Assembly: GCF_001629705.1 (NCBI RefSeq) | Contig: NZ_CP015378.1 | Coordinates: 3,348,001-3,412,000, forward strand | Source: Fictibacillus phosphorivorans | GTDB taxonomy: Bacteria > Bacillota > Bacilli > Bacillales > Fictibacillaceae | Direction: 5' to 3' | Length of the DNA: 64,000 nucleotides | Shown here: positions 38,180 to 47,290 of the stretch, in pieces | Layout: the number at the start of each line of letters is the position of its first letter | Position numbering within the stretch: the first letter of the stretch is position 1 | The notes under the pieces: generated by a model | Database searches by the model: none | Told to the model about the DNA's origin: nothing | The model's input: only the letters and a program-made list of their open reading frames with translations | Made by a program: the position numbers and the translations under genes

Positions 38180-40582
38180 TTATTTGTAGATTACTACTGA
38201 ACCTACCGATTTGTCTTTTGCTTGTGCGTTAACGCGAACTTTTAACCCGTAGTTCGTGATGTTTCGTCCAGCGTCAGGCATGTATTTGTTTACATAAGAT
38301 CTGCTGTCGTCAAATAATGATACGCCCGCTTGACTTGGTAAAGTTAAAGTTTGTACACCTGGATAATTAATATTCAAACCAGATGTTTTATCTAATCCAA
38401 ATGCTGCATCAGCTACATGGAAACGAGTACTTGCTTGAACACCAGTGCTCCATGTTAAATTCGTATCCACATGCGCATCTACAACACCCACAAAACCTTC
38501 ACCTGGATGAGTTCCTGTCCAGTTGTCTGTGTAAGATGGATCAACATACCATACAACTAATCCGCCGTCGTAGCTCATTAGTGAAGCACCACGTTTGATG
38601 TTTTTAAGACCCATATCTACACCTTTATGGTTTCTCCACTCTAATAGATAGTAATGGTCGCTATATTTGTTACCGTCCGATTTAGTAAATCCACCTTTTA
38701 AATCAAACTTACTTGCTGTTTCTGCATCATCTTCAAGAATAGTTGTTCCATCTGCAACAACTTTGATGTTATCAGCGTAGAATCCTGCTTGGCTAGTTCC
38801 CCAGTCAGTAGCAGAACGTAATTTTAACTTAATCTTTTGTCCTTTATATGGAGAAAGATCAAATGATTGTGCTTGCCATCCATTTGAGTTCCCTGTAAAT
38901 CCTGGCATTGAGTTAAGAATGGTTGGATATCCCTCAGGCACTACATCTGAACGAGTATTTTTATTGCCAATGGACTTCCATGTCGCACCATTATCCGTTG
39001 AAACTTGTACAAAAGCAAAATCCCATTGCTCTTCAATATCGTACCATGCATCAAATGTTAGTGTAGCAGAGTTCTTCCCTGTTAAATCCACATCAGCTAC
39101 CATATTTGTATCCAATTCGTCTGCTTGCCCACCCCAATATTCATAAGATCCTGAAGCAGGAGTGTTTACAGGTGATTTCTTTTGTGGAAGGTTTACTTTG
39201 ATCGCTTGTTCATTTTTTCCGTTTGGTGAGTTAGCTTGATCAAGTAAAAACTGTGTACCTTTTGATGATACATCTTCCCATTTAACTGCAGTTGGTGTTG
39301 TCCAATTTCCACCTAGTGTAGATTGTAAATAAGATTTAGCTAGTGGAGAGAATCCAGTCGGTTCTGTACCTGGAATTTTCCCTGCCCAAGAACCACTCGC
39401 CATGATAGACCAATAAGCAACCGCTTCACCAGTTCCTGAGTAAACCGTGTCATACTCATCTGGGTACCCAAGATCATGGCCATATTCGTGAGCGAAAACC
39501 CCTGTAGCTCCATCTTCTGGCATCATCGTGTAGTCATAGAAGCCAGGTTTACCTTTACCTAAACCATCTGGATCAACAAAAGATGCAGAGCGGTGAGACC
39601 AAATAGCGTTATCTCCTAAAGAACCGCCACCAGCTTCTTGTCCCATACCAGCGTGGATGATCATTAGGTGGTCGACTAAGCCATCAGGCTCACGTAAATT
39701 ACCATCTCCATCTAAATCATGCGGATCTTCTAAATCGTAGTCTTGCAGTGGAACTCCAGCTGCAAGAGCCGCTGCATAAGTATCAGCTACAAGCTTTTTA
39801 GATCCTCCTGGTGCAACGTTATCATGGCCACCCGTCGCACGATCAGCGCCATAATAAGCTGCTGTACCGGGAACCTTTAACCATCCATACGCATTACCTT
39901 GAACAGAATAAGAACCGCCTGATTGCTGTTCGTAGAATTGCTTCATAGAAACGAGCTTTTCGCCGTTTGGCCCTTTAACGCCATTGTCGCCAAAAATCAT
40001 ATCTTCATAGTGTGATAGAGGATAATCAGGATAATAGTTGTCTGATTCCCCAGGCTTAATATTGTTATGTGCAAAGTCAGAATACTCTACTGCAAGTACG
40101 AGTACCTTGTCTTTTCTTACATCACCATTGTAAGCTGTCTCTTCTACAGGTGCGGGATTTCCTTTAAGGTGACCATATTTATTTCCTTTGCCTTTTAATA
40201 GGCCATTGTTAAAATCTTTAAACTTCTGCTCTTTTTCCGCTTCTGAGGCTTTTGCCTTAGCAGCCAGCGGATCGTTTCCTTTCGCTTCTTCATTCTTACC
40301 TTTCACCTCTAAGTAATTATGAAGTGCTGCTTGTTTTTGTTTTGAAGAAGCATCCTTTGAGATTACTCCACGTTTTATTAGTGATTCTAGCAATTTATCT
40401 TCATTCACAATCGCTAGATCTAAACTAGAATGCGAATGACTGTGTTTACCTTTTAAAACCTCATCTAAAGCAGTTTGTGCCTTTGCATCCACTGAACCCG
40501 CAAATAAAGAAGATGATGCTAGTCCAATTGATAGACTTGTAGCAAGTAGCGTTTTACCCCAAACTTTTTTCCCTTTCCCCAT
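38180..40582 (-). CDS. inhA: Immune inhibitor A metalloprotease
   Basis: An 800-residue secreted M6 zinc metalloprotease related to InhA of the Bacillus cereus group, which degrades host antimicrobial peptides and matrix proteins. A Sec signal peptide covers about residues 1-34 (LLATSLSIGLASSSLFAGSVDAKA). A pro-region follows. The catalytic block VFAHEYGHDLGYPDEYDTVYSG (HExxH plus downstream metal ligands) lies near residue 365. The C-terminal half holds MAM/CBM-like beta domains (QAGFYADNIKVVADG). AGGAGGGG precedes the ATG. It is monocistronic and sits between hprK-side and yvl-side genes that are neighbours in B. subtilis. Confidence 0.95.
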   Translation of the reverse strand: MGKGKKVWGKTLLATSLSIGLASSSLFAGSVDAKAQTALDEVLKGKHSHSHSSLDLAIVNEDKLLESLIKRGVISKDASSKQKQAALHNYLEVKGKNEEAKGNDPLAAKAKASEAEKEQKFKDFNNGLLKGKGNKYGHLKGNPAPVEETAYNGDVRKDKVLVLAVEYSDFAHNNIKPGESDNYYPDYPLSHYEDMIFGDNGVKGPNGEKLVSMKQFYEQQSGGSYSVQGNAYGWLKVPGTAAYYGADRATGGHDNVAPGGSKKLVADTYAAALAAGVPLQDYDLEDPHDLDGDGNLREPDGLVDHLMIIHAGMGQEAGGGSLGDNAIWSHRSASFVDPDGLGKGKPGFYDYTMMPEDGATGVFAHEYGHDLGYPDEYDTVYSGTGEAVAYWSIMASGSWAGKIPGTEPTGFSPLAKSYLQSTLGGNWTTPTAVKWEDVSSKGTQFLLDQANSPNGKNEQAIKVNLPQKKSPVNTPASGSYEYWGGQADELDTNMVADVDLTGKNSATLTFDAWYDIEEQWDFAFVQVSTDNGATWKSIGNKNTRSDVVPEGYPTILNSMPGFTGNSNGWQAQSFDLSPYKGQKIKLKLRSATDWGTSQAGFYADNIKVVADGTTILEDDAETASKFDLKGGFTKSDGNKYSDHYYLLEWRNHKGVDMGLKNIKRGASLMSYDGGLVVWYVDPSYTDNWTGTHPGEGFVGVVDAHVDTNLTWSTGVQASTRFHVADAAFGLDKTSGLNINYPGVQTLTLPSQAGVSLFDDSRSYVNKYMPDAGRNITNYGLKVRVNAQAKDKSVGSVVIYK

Positions 40583-40779
40583 TACGTCCCCTCCTGATTA
40601 ACTAATATGAATATTCAGATATTTAACGCTACTAAAATGTACCATATCCCCTAATATTTGAAATTAGACCAATTTACTACACAAGGTTACATAATGATAG
40701 GTATTTCTACTTATTTTTAATTTAAAAACAATTCTTTCTACTCCAAACGTTTGTTCAGATGTTTTTGTTATGTACAAAA

Positions 40780-40810
40780 CAAAAAACACCTCTGATTTTT
40801 CAGAGATGTT
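40780..40810 (-). terminator. Terminator of the yvlBCD unit
   Basis: AACATCTCTGA / TCAGAGGTGTT hairpin followed by TTTTTTG on the minus strand. Confidence 0.88.
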
Positions 40811-40821
40811 CTTGAAAGTTT

Positions 40822-41193
40822 TTATTTTCTTTTCCGCCTTTTCTTTATAGGTTCCAAAACAAAGTTTGTTAGGAACATATTCAAAAGTGAAATAATAACT
40901 GCAGCGAGTAGAGCCATACCGAATCCATCAATATTAAAGGAGTTGCCCATCAATTCCGCTGTTAACGATAATAGTGCGGCATTGATGACGATAAGAAATA
41001 GTCCTAATGAAAAAATGGTTACGGGCAGAGTCAGTAAGATTAGAATCGGCTTCAAGAAAACATTAAACAGTGATAACAAAACGCTGGCTAATAGAGCAGC
41101 ACTGATGTTTTCGATATGAAACCCATCAAAATAGCCGGCCACTACCATTAGCGCAACGGTATTGATTAGTAAAGAAGCAAACCAGCTCATCAT
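40822..41193 (-). CDS. yvlD: YvlD/phage-holin-family-IV-like membrane protein
   Basis: A protein of about 123 residues with four hydrophobic helices (LLINTVALMVVAGYFDGF, ALLASVLLSLFNVFLKPILILLTLPVT, LGLFLIVINAALLSLTAELMG, ALLAAVIISLLNMFLTNFVL) and a basic C-terminal tail. It belongs to the family named phage holin family 4, but there is no phage context. In B. subtilis it is the last gene of the yvlABCD operon, reported to be sigma-W controlled. The ATG at 41193 follows the yvlC stop directly (TAAAATG). The ORF could also start at 41205. Confidence 0.85.
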   Translation of the reverse strand: MMSWFASLLINTVALMVVAGYFDGFHIENISAALLASVLLSLFNVFLKPILILLTLPVTIFSLGLFLIVINAALLSLTAELMGNSFNIDGFGMALLAAVIISLLNMFLTNFVLEPIKKRRKRK

Positions 41194-41194
41194 T

Positions 41195-41383
41195 TTATAC
41201 GCCATCCTCTGGCATGACAGCTAGCGCGATGATATAAGCTAAACCAACTGGGAAAACCGCTGTAAACAGAGCAAGCGCTACCGTTCCTAGTCTTACCACT
41301 GTTGGATCCACATTCATATACTCAGCAATTCCACCGCAAACGCCGGAAATTTTCGCATCGTTCGATCTCTTAAGTTTTTTCAT
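41195..41383 (-). CDS. yvlC: PspC-domain protein
   Basis: A 62-residue PspC-domain protein. It starts [37 protein letters not shown], the PspC signature, and continues with one membrane segment ([23 protein letters not shown]). PspC-like proteins sense envelope stress. The ATG at 41383 has GAGGTGA 8 nt upstream, whereas the open frame to 41395 starts on a GTG inside that site. It lies between yvlB and yvlD. Confidence 0.9.
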   Translation of the reverse strand: MKKLKRSNDAKISGVCGGIAEYMNVDPTVVRLGTVALALFTAVFPVGLAYIIALAVMPEDGV

Positions 41384-41397
41384 GATGTAAGTCACCT

Positions 41398-42477
41398 CTA
41401 TTTCGCTTTTAACACTACAACAGAGCCTGTTTTTGCTTCCGCCTCCAATTTAAAAGACGGCCAGCTCCTACCTCCATTCGCGATAAAAGAAAGAAACTTC
41501 CGAGTCACTTCTTTCTTTTCCTCTCGCACATCGACAGACTCAAAGTCACAAACGAATCCGCCAACAATCGTTTTAAGAACGGCATCAAGCTCTAGTGTTT
41601 CTGGGAATTCTGTTTCTATTTTTCCCGTCACCGTCTTAAAAGATGCATACCCTTCTACCGCTGAAGCAAAACGGCAGTAGATCGAGCCGTTTATCGTTTC
41701 TGAGCGGACTTGTGAAGCATCTACAGAAAGACGTACAGGTCCGTTCATCGTTTCTGCTTCCACATCTTTAAACTGACAATCGTTCAGCGTTAACGAACCG
41801 TTAGCAGCTGAAGCTTTTACGCTTTCGCCCGTACAGTGATTCATTGCAATCGCTCCGACAGTGGTTTTAACTGTCAGTGTTTTTGCATGCGAATCACTTA
41901 TTTTCACAGGACCATTAAACGTTGTAATCTTGATCTCGTCATAAGCTTCTCTTGGAATTGAAATAACAGCGTTCACCTTTTGATGCTTGTTTCTTGAATA
42001 AAATCGCATCTTAGTCGCGTCACAATCATAGAACGTTTCATTTCTAAACTTAGTTTTTGCCGAAGATCCTTCAGGTACTTTATAAACATGTGCATCGCAC
42101 TCCACTTGCACATCTTTTCGATCCCACGGAATGACCGTTACCGAACCGTTGTATACTTCAACGTCCATCGCCTGAAACATCACATGGCTATCTTGAAAGA
42201 CATAGTGAACAGGTTCAGAAGGTCCAAAGTTCAAGTCAAAATCGACCGTTTTAATGCGTTTCACTACACGGTCAAAAAACTTTGCTACTTTATAACCGGA
42301 TGTTGGCAATTTGACAGCTGTCGCACCGTTAACTGCTTTCTTTTTGAGATTGAGAGAACCGATCGAGCTCAACTGTAGCTTTTTCTTGTCGTTTAGAGCG
42401 TACAAAAGTTTCTCCGCTTCCTCAACAGAGATCTTACCTTCGTTCAGCATGTTTAAAATCATTTTGCGTTCTTCCAT
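41398..42477 (-). CDS. yvlB: YvlB, DUF4097 family beta-propeller-like protein
   Basis: A 359-residue protein. The first 40 residues ([23 protein letters not shown]) form the short SHOCT-like helical pair seen at the start of YvlB. Residues 100-359 are repeated beta units of the DUF4097 adhesin-like type ([59 protein letters not shown]). There is no signal peptide. It precedes yvlC by 14 bp in the yvlB-C-D unit linked to the cell-envelope stress response. GGAGG precedes the ATG at 42477. Confidence 0.9.
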   Translation of the reverse strand: MEERKMILNMLNEGKISVEEAEKLLYALNDKKKLQLSSIGSLNLKKKAVNGATAVKLPTSGYKVAKFFDRVVKRIKTVDFDLNFGPSEPVHYVFQDSHVMFQAMDVEVYNGSVTVIPWDRKDVQVECDAHVYKVPEGSSAKTKFRNETFYDCDATKMRFYSRNKHQKVNAVISIPREAYDEIKITTFNGPVKISDSHAKTLTVKTTVGAIAMNHCTGESVKASAANGSLTLNDCQFKDVEAETMNGPVRLSVDASQVRSETINGSIYCRFASAVEGYASFKTVTGKIETEFPETLELDAVLKTIVGGFVCDFESVDVREEKKEVTRKFLSFIANGGRSWPSFKLEAEAKTGSVVVLKAK

Positions 42478-42567
42478 ACATTGACGCCTCCTTATTGGGG
42501 TTCCGTCACCGGCGTCGGCTGATTCTAAGATGTCTGAGACTTTCCGGTATTACTTGTACAAAAAAGA

Positions 42568-42873
42568 TTATGAGACAATTACCTTTATTCCTTTAACAAT
42601 ATTCCAGATCATCACAATTAATGTCAGCGATCCAAAAATGAGTCCACTTATAATAATAGCGATTAGATGATATTGCGTTTCAAAAATGATAATAATACCT
42701 AATGGAACAGCGATAATAGGCAATAGATGGGATAAGAACGATCTTTTTGCGTGCTCCATCACTTCAGGCTCATCTGCGATAAGATACACAGCGATTGGGA
42801 ATAAAAACGGTGCAAAAAATAGACTAAAATAACATAATGCAGAAATAGATTTTTTCGAGCCTTCCTTCATCAA
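42568..42873 (-). CDS. DUF4870-type small membrane protein (YvlA position)
   Basis: A 101-residue protein with three or four hydrophobic segments (ISALCYFSLFFAPFLFPIAVYLI, FLSHLLPIIAVPLGIIIIF, LIAIIISGLIFGSLTLIVMIW), fitting the DUF4870 family. GCAGGAGGT precedes the ATG at 42873. It lies 90 bp upstream of yvlB on the same strand, the place of yvlA in B. subtilis, so the same operon is probable. Function is unknown, though a link to the envelope is likely from context. Confidence 0.8.
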   Translation of the reverse strand: MMKEGSKKSISALCYFSLFFAPFLFPIAVYLIADEPEVMEHAKRSFLSHLLPIIAVPLGIIIIFETQYHLIAIIISGLIFGSLTLIVMIWNIVKGIKVIVS

Positions 42874-43041
42874 ACAAGACCTCCTGCTTTAATAGAACAA
42901 TAACGAAACGGGACAAGCAAAAGGCATGTGCCTTTTTACTTCGACCCCTTTGAACAAACTTCCTTTTTCTCTATAGCCATTCGACATAACTTCTAAAATT
43001 CCGTATCATAATGACAATAACACCCAAGGGAGCAACCACCA

Positions 43042-43242
43042 TTGAAACAGATACAAACGTTAAAAATTCTTTTTATAGTATTAGCCATACTGATGATCAC
43101 TAGCATTATATTCGGCGTTATGACTGAAGATGCTATAGAACTAACTGTAAGTGACCGAATTCTTGCTGGCCTTTTCGGCACATTCATCGTCATTTTGATA
43201 AACTATGTAATCTATAAATTTCTTTCTAAGATATGGAAATAA
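43042..43242 (+). CDS. Small two-helix membrane protein, unknown
   Basis: A 66-residue protein with two hydrophobic helices (LKILFIVLAILMITSIIFGVM and ILAGLFGTFIVILINYVIYKFL) separated by an acidic loop. The start is a TTG 8 nt after AAGGGAG. No family is recognised. It is the first + strand gene of the accessory block inserted between uvrA and yvlB. A reverse-strand frame over the same bases has no ribosome site and was discarded. Confidence 0.55.
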   Translation: MKQIQTLKILFIVLAILMITSIIFGVMTEDAIELTVSDRILAGLFGTFIVILINYVIYKFLSKIWK

Positions 43243-43346
43243 AAACACCTATCTATTTTATACGAAAAATGTCGTTTTGAGGAGAATTTGTTTAATAAAC
43301 ACGTAAAAAAGGAATGGTTACATAACTAAGACAGGAGTGATTTATT

Positions 43347-43550
43347 ATGGCTGAAGAGAAAAAGAAACTACAAGGCAAAATGGACAATCCTGAACAATAC
43401 AAAACCGATCAACAAAGTCTGCTTGATAAATTTGAAAGCGAACAAAATGTAGATTCTATTCCGATGGAAGATCTAAAACAAGAAAAGCGTGAAGAAAAGG
43501 ATAAGAAAGCTACAAAGAATTCTTCTTCTTCGGAGGAAAAGTATAAATAA
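43347..43550 (+). CDS. Small highly charged protein, unknown
   Basis: A 67-residue protein with more than half Lys, Glu, Asp, Gln and Ser (AEEKKKLQGKMDNPEQYKTDQQ; EKREEKDKKATKNSSSSEEK) and no hydrophobic core, so probably unstructured. CAGGAGTGA precedes the ATG and a strong terminator follows, which supports a real gene. The composition resembles stress- or spore-associated small proteins, but no function can be given. Confidence 0.7.
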   Translation: MAEEKKKLQGKMDNPEQYKTDQQSLLDKFESEQNVDSIPMEDLKQEKREEKDKKATKNSSSSEEKYK

Positions 43551-43564
43551 AAAATAATATCTTA

Positions 43565-43603
43565 AATACACTTTTTCCTAAAAAGAAAAGGTGTATTTTT
43601 TTT
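43565..43603 (+). terminator. Terminator of the small charged-protein gene
   Basis: AATACACTTTT / AAAAGGTGTATT stem followed by eight T. Confidence 0.9.
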
Positions 43604-43679
43604 GCTTTCTCCCTTTACCTTTTTATAGCATAAAAGTCCTATTTCAATTAGTTAAATCCTACCTTTCCTATATATTTAA

Positions 43680-43706
43680 TTAATAAATGTTTTAAATAGA
43701 CGATAT
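43680..43706 (+). promoter_or_regulatory. Candidate sigma-D (motility) promoter
   Basis: TTAA (43680-43683), 15 bp spacer and GACGATAT (43699-43706), compared with the SigD consensus TAAA-N15-GCCGATAT (3/4 and 7/8). It lies 75 bp before the CheW-like gene, whose product class is typically SigD-controlled. Confidence 0.6.
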
Positions 43707-43780
43707 TTAAATTGTAGTATAAAAGTCTGATAATGGCATGCTGACATTTAACTGCAAATAAAAGAAAAAGGGTGATGGAT

Positions 43781-44296
43781 TTGAAAGATGCTTTCGATGA
43801 GTTTAAAGCTGTTGCGTTTAAAATCGGCAGTGAGGAATTCGCATTTCATGTAGAACAAGTATTATCGATTGAGAAAACACAGCGAGTTACCGTCGTTCCA
43901 GCTATGCCTAAGCACGTTCAAGGTGTTATTAACCTACGTGGCACAATCACTCCGGTTATTAATCTAAGCACCCTCTTATTTTCAGAAGCAGAATCAAATC
44001 CTCATGATTATTCATCGCAAAGGTACATTGTTGTCAAATACGAAGATAAGCCATTTGCATTAGTAGTCGATGAAGCAACAGACGTACTCGATATTCCTCA
44101 TGATTCTATTCAAACAAACACCATCACTGACCAAAACATCCCTTCCTACCTTACTGGCATATCCAAACTTGAAAACAGATTACTTACAATACTCGATGTA
44201 GATCAGCTGTTGATTTCAGAAGCATCTGCTTTAAAACATGAAACACTAAATCATTCATTAGGGAGTGTAGAACATGAAATTCAACATTCGCGCTAA
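43781..44296 (+). CDS. CheW-domain protein
   Basis: A 171-residue single CheW domain protein. It starts [26 protein letters not shown], has the core [21 protein letters not shown] near residue 50 and [15 protein letters not shown] near 95. CheW couples chemoreceptors to the kinase CheA. The stop lies 23 bp inside the following MCP gene, so translation is coupled. No cheA is in the window. The start is ambiguous: GTG 43772 and ATG 43775 overlap the AAAGGGTGAT site, while the TTG at 43781 is better spaced. Confidence 0.9.
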   Translation: MKDAFDEFKAVAFKIGSEEFAFHVEQVLSIEKTQRVTVVPAMPKHVQGVINLRGTITPVINLSTLLFSEAESNPHDYSSQRYIVVKYEDKPFALVVDEATDVLDIPHDSIQTNTITDQNIPSYLTGISKLENRLLTILDVDQLLISEASALKHETLNHSLGSVEHEIQHSR

Positions 44297-45974
44297 ACTG
44301 ATCAGCAGCTTTTTAATTATTCTGAGTCTCTTGGTAGCAATCAGTGTTGTAGCTTTCATTAAAATGGATGGAATGGGAAAAAAGGCAGAAGAAATAAACA
44401 ATGTTTGGACACCGAGTCTTGTATATCTTGGAGGAATGAATGGAAATATTTCAGATATTCAACGGATACTTCTTAAACTTATCCTCACTGATGAAAAATC
44501 TGAAATTGAACGTCTAACAGGTAGAATAGATGAAACTGTCCTTGAAATGAATGAAAGAAGCGGAAAGTATGCACCCCTTATAGATAGCAACAAAGAGCAG
44601 AAGGTATATGACGCCTTTGTAGCAGACATAGACGCTTACATAGAAGGTATTCCCGCAGTACTAAAAGCCAAAAGTGAAAGTAACATCGAACTTGCAAACA
44701 AACTTCAGTTAGAAATGCATACAGGATGGACTTCAGCTGATGACCACCTTAGATCATTGATTGAAATCAACGAAAAAGGGGCGACGTTAGCCGCTGATTC
44801 TTCTGTTGATCTGTTTAAAGACGGTTCTAGGTTCGTTACTTTGTTTTCTGTCATCGCAGTACTTCTTGGTTTTGCAGTTGCACTCTATATATCTCATTTA
44901 ATTTCAAAACCACTTCTCCTCCTTTCTCAACAAGCTGGGTTGATCTCAAACGGAGATTTAACGGGTAAAAACCCTTCTATTAAAAATAGAGATGAAATTG
45001 GTGAACTAGCTCGTTCATTCGAGCAGATGAAGAATAATTTAGTTCTTCTCATCTCCCAGATCAAAGGCAGTTCGCAGATGGTCGCAGCAAGTTCAGAACA
45101 ACTGCTAGCAAGTGCTGAACAGAATAGTGAAGCCACACAACAAATTGCTGGAAGCATTCAAGAGATGGCTAGTGGATCTGATAACCAAGTTAAGAATGTG
45201 GGAGAAAGCTCACTCGTCATCAGTGAGGTGAGTGCTGGCATTCAACAAATCGCTGCTAGTGCAACGAACGTATCGACCACTTCACAAGACTCGCTTCAAT
45301 TGGCTTACGAAGGCAATCAATCGATGGATAACATGGTAAAACAAATGGAAACCATCGATCAATCCCTTCAACAAACCGGAATGGCCATACAGAGTTTAGG
45401 AGTTAGGTCTTTAGAAATTGATCAGATCGTGGATGTGATCACAAACATTTCGTCTCAAACAAACCTTCTTGCCTTAAACGCTGCAATTGAAGCTGCAAGA
45501 GCCGGAGAACATGGTAGAGGATTTGCAGTAGTTGCCGATGAGGTTAGAAAATTAGCAGAACAATCTGCCGCCTCTGCTAATCAAATCAGCCAGTTGATCC
45601 ACTCCATTCAAGTGGATACAAAGGAAGCTGTCCAATCGATGGAACTTGGAAATAAAGAGCTGGTACTTGGAATCTCACTTGCGCAATCTTCAGGAGAATC
45701 CTTCAGAAGAATCTTATCTTCCATTGAGGAAGTCTCGCAACAAGTGAATGAGATCTCAGCTGCATCCGAACAAGTGGCCGTTGGAACTGAGCAAGTTGTA
45801 AAATCAATCGATTTTGTTTCTCAGCTTGCTATATCTTCAGCATCTGGCGCTCAAAATGTTTCTGCTGCAACAGAGGAACAACTCGCATCCATGGAAGAAA
45901 TCGCTTCATCTGCTAACTCTTTATCTATGATGGCGGAAGAACTACAAGAAGCGACTAGTCAGTTCAAGGTATAG
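44274..45974 (+). CDS. Methyl-accepting chemotaxis protein
   Basis: A 566-residue chemoreceptor. Membrane helix 1 covers about residues 8-28. The extracellular part (30-185) has the four-helix-bundle sensor look ([21 protein letters not shown]). Membrane helix 2 is [20 protein letters not shown], followed by a HAMP domain ([21 protein letters not shown]) and a long coiled-coil signalling domain. The conserved tip is [21 protein letters not shown], with [13 protein letters not shown] beside it. AGGGAGTG precedes the ATG. Its ligand is unknown. It is coupled to the CheW-like gene upstream. Confidence 0.95.
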   Translation: MKFNIRAKLISSFLIILSLLVAISVVAFIKMDGMGKKAEEINNVWTPSLVYLGGMNGNISDIQRILLKLILTDEKSEIERLTGRIDETVLEMNERSGKYAPLIDSNKEQKVYDAFVADIDAYIEGIPAVLKAKSESNIELANKLQLEMHTGWTSADDHLRSLIEINEKGATLAADSSVDLFKDGSRFVTLFSVIAVLLGFAVALYISHLISKPLLLLSQQAGLISNGDLTGKNPSIKNRDEIGELARSFEQMKNNLVLLISQIKGSSQMVAASSEQLLASAEQNSEATQQIAGSIQEMASGSDNQVKNVGESSLVISEVSAGIQQIAASATNVSTTSQDSLQLAYEGNQSMDNMVKQMETIDQSLQQTGMAIQSLGVRSLEIDQIVDVITNISSQTNLLALNAAIEAARAGEHGRGFAVVADEVRKLAEQSAASANQISQLIHSIQVDTKEAVQSMELGNKELVLGISLAQSSGESFRRILSSIEEVSQQVNEISAASEQVAVGTEQVVKSIDFVSQLAISSASGAQNVSAATEEQLASMEEIASSANSLSMMAEELQEATSQFKV

Positions 45975-45987
45975 ATTCTTTCTCAGG

Positions 45988-46023
45988 TTTCTAGTAGGTA
46001 GGAAATCTACTATTTGTTTTTCA
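45988..46023 (+). terminator. Probable terminator of the MCP gene
   Basis: TAGTAG / CTACTA stem with a 9-nt loop followed by TTTGTTTTT. The stem is weak. Confidence 0.5.
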
Positions 46024-46145
46024 AGAGCAGCTAGTTTGTATCGCTCAAACTAAAAAACATGGGTGGATTTTCTACTAATACCTTACTGTAGCTGAATAAA
46101 AACATTTATATGTATTGAATCATTTTCTCTAAAAGGAAGTTTAAG

Positions 46146-47282
46146 ATGCTGATCAACTACTTAATTACAACCTATATCCATAACTTAACCCTTATTGTTA
46201 CCTTCCTTTTTCTTGTTACAAAGCTTGGAGAATATATGAATCATAATTTAAGACACAGAAAGAACTTCTATTTTTCTATTCTTTATAGCATGATGGCGAT
46301 TATTATCATGACCGAATCTTATCAGTTGGATGGAGTTCTCATCGATCTCCGTGCTGCTCCTTTACTTATTTTCGCCTATATTAGTGGCTGGTATGGTGCT
46401 TTGTTCTCTAGTTTAATCGTTTCAATAGCAAGATATTTTATGGGTGAACCAAATGTTTGGCTTGGAATCAGCTCTATTCTTTATGTGAGTTTTATTGGCG
46501 CTCTTTTTCATTACCTGCATGGTATGACTCCTTATGATTCACGATTATCTTTTAAAAGAGTTTCTATAGTCTTTCTAGTTTTTCAGCTGACTGGCGAAAT
46601 CATTATGTACATCGCATCACCGTTTACACCTAAAACTTTATCATTCGTGAATTTCCATCAGACTCTCTTTTGTTATTTTGCCATCTTAGCCATGGTATAT
46701 ATCATAAATAATGCACACTTTACATTAAACTTTAGAAAAACTCTGGAATACCAATCAACTCATGACTTCTTAACAGGTTTACCAAACATTTCTTACTTCC
46801 GGAAGCATGTAGACTCTTATTTTCAAAATAAGATTTCTGTATGTATCGTGATGATGGACATCGATTACTTTAAGACATATAACGATACGAACGGTCATCT
46901 GATGGGTGACCGAACATTAAGAGAAATATCTACGCTGTTTCTAGAACATAAAAGAAGTTCAGATTTTATTGCTAGGTATGGTGGAGAAGAATTTATTATC
47001 TGCATCCCTAATCCTGATCCTAATGAAGTGATTTCTCATCTCACAGCCTTAATCAACAAAGTTGAAGATTTTATATTTTTAGGTGAAGAAAGCCAACCAC
47101 AAGGGAAACTTACGATTTCCGTTGGTGCAAGTCTAGCATCCATCCAAGATGAAAAATCGCTTGAACAGCTTATCTTTGAAGCCGATCACGCCCTTTATAC
47201 TTCAAAAAAAGAAGGAAGAAACAGGCTCACGATCTACCAAACATTGAATTTGGATAACGCTCTAGAAAAAACAGTGAATTGA
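46146..47282 (+). CDS. Membrane-bound diguanylate cyclase with 5TM-LYT sensor
   Basis: A 378-residue protein. Residues 1-200 hold six or so membrane helices resembling the 5TMR-LYT module of LytS/YhcK (LRAAPLLIFAYISGWYGALFSSLIVSIARYFMG, cited in part), which senses a membrane or small-molecule signal. Residues 210-370 form a GGDEF domain with the active-site motif RYGGEEFIICIPN. An RSSD inhibitory site sits five residues before it, so an active cyclase under product inhibition is expected. It makes cyclic di-GMP. AAGGAAG precedes the ATG. The next gene starts 8 bp after its stop. Confidence 0.93.
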   Translation: MLINYLITTYIHNLTLIVTFLFLVTKLGEYMNHNLRHRKNFYFSILYSMMAIIIMTESYQLDGVLIDLRAAPLLIFAYISGWYGALFSSLIVSIARYFMGEPNVWLGISSILYVSFIGALFHYLHGMTPYDSRLSFKRVSIVFLVFQLTGEIIMYIASPFTPKTLSFVNFHQTLFCYFAILAMVYIINNAHFTLNFRKTLEYQSTHDFLTGLPNISYFRKHVDSYFQNKISVCIVMMDIDYFKTYNDTNGHLMGDRTLREISTLFLEHKRSSDFIARYGGEEFIICIPNPDPNEVISHLTALINKVEDFIFLGEESQPQGKLTISVGASLASIQDEKSLEQLIFEADHALYTSKKEGRNRLTIYQTLNLDNALEKTVN

Positions 47283-47290
47283 GGTGCTAT

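Noticed and set aside
40822..41193. Prophage holin
   Set aside because: The family name mentions phage holin, but the gene sits in the yvlBCD operon with no phage genes nearby.
42993..43193. 66-codon minus-strand frame
   Set aside because: It is the antisense of a better-supported + strand membrane protein gene and lacks a ribosome site.
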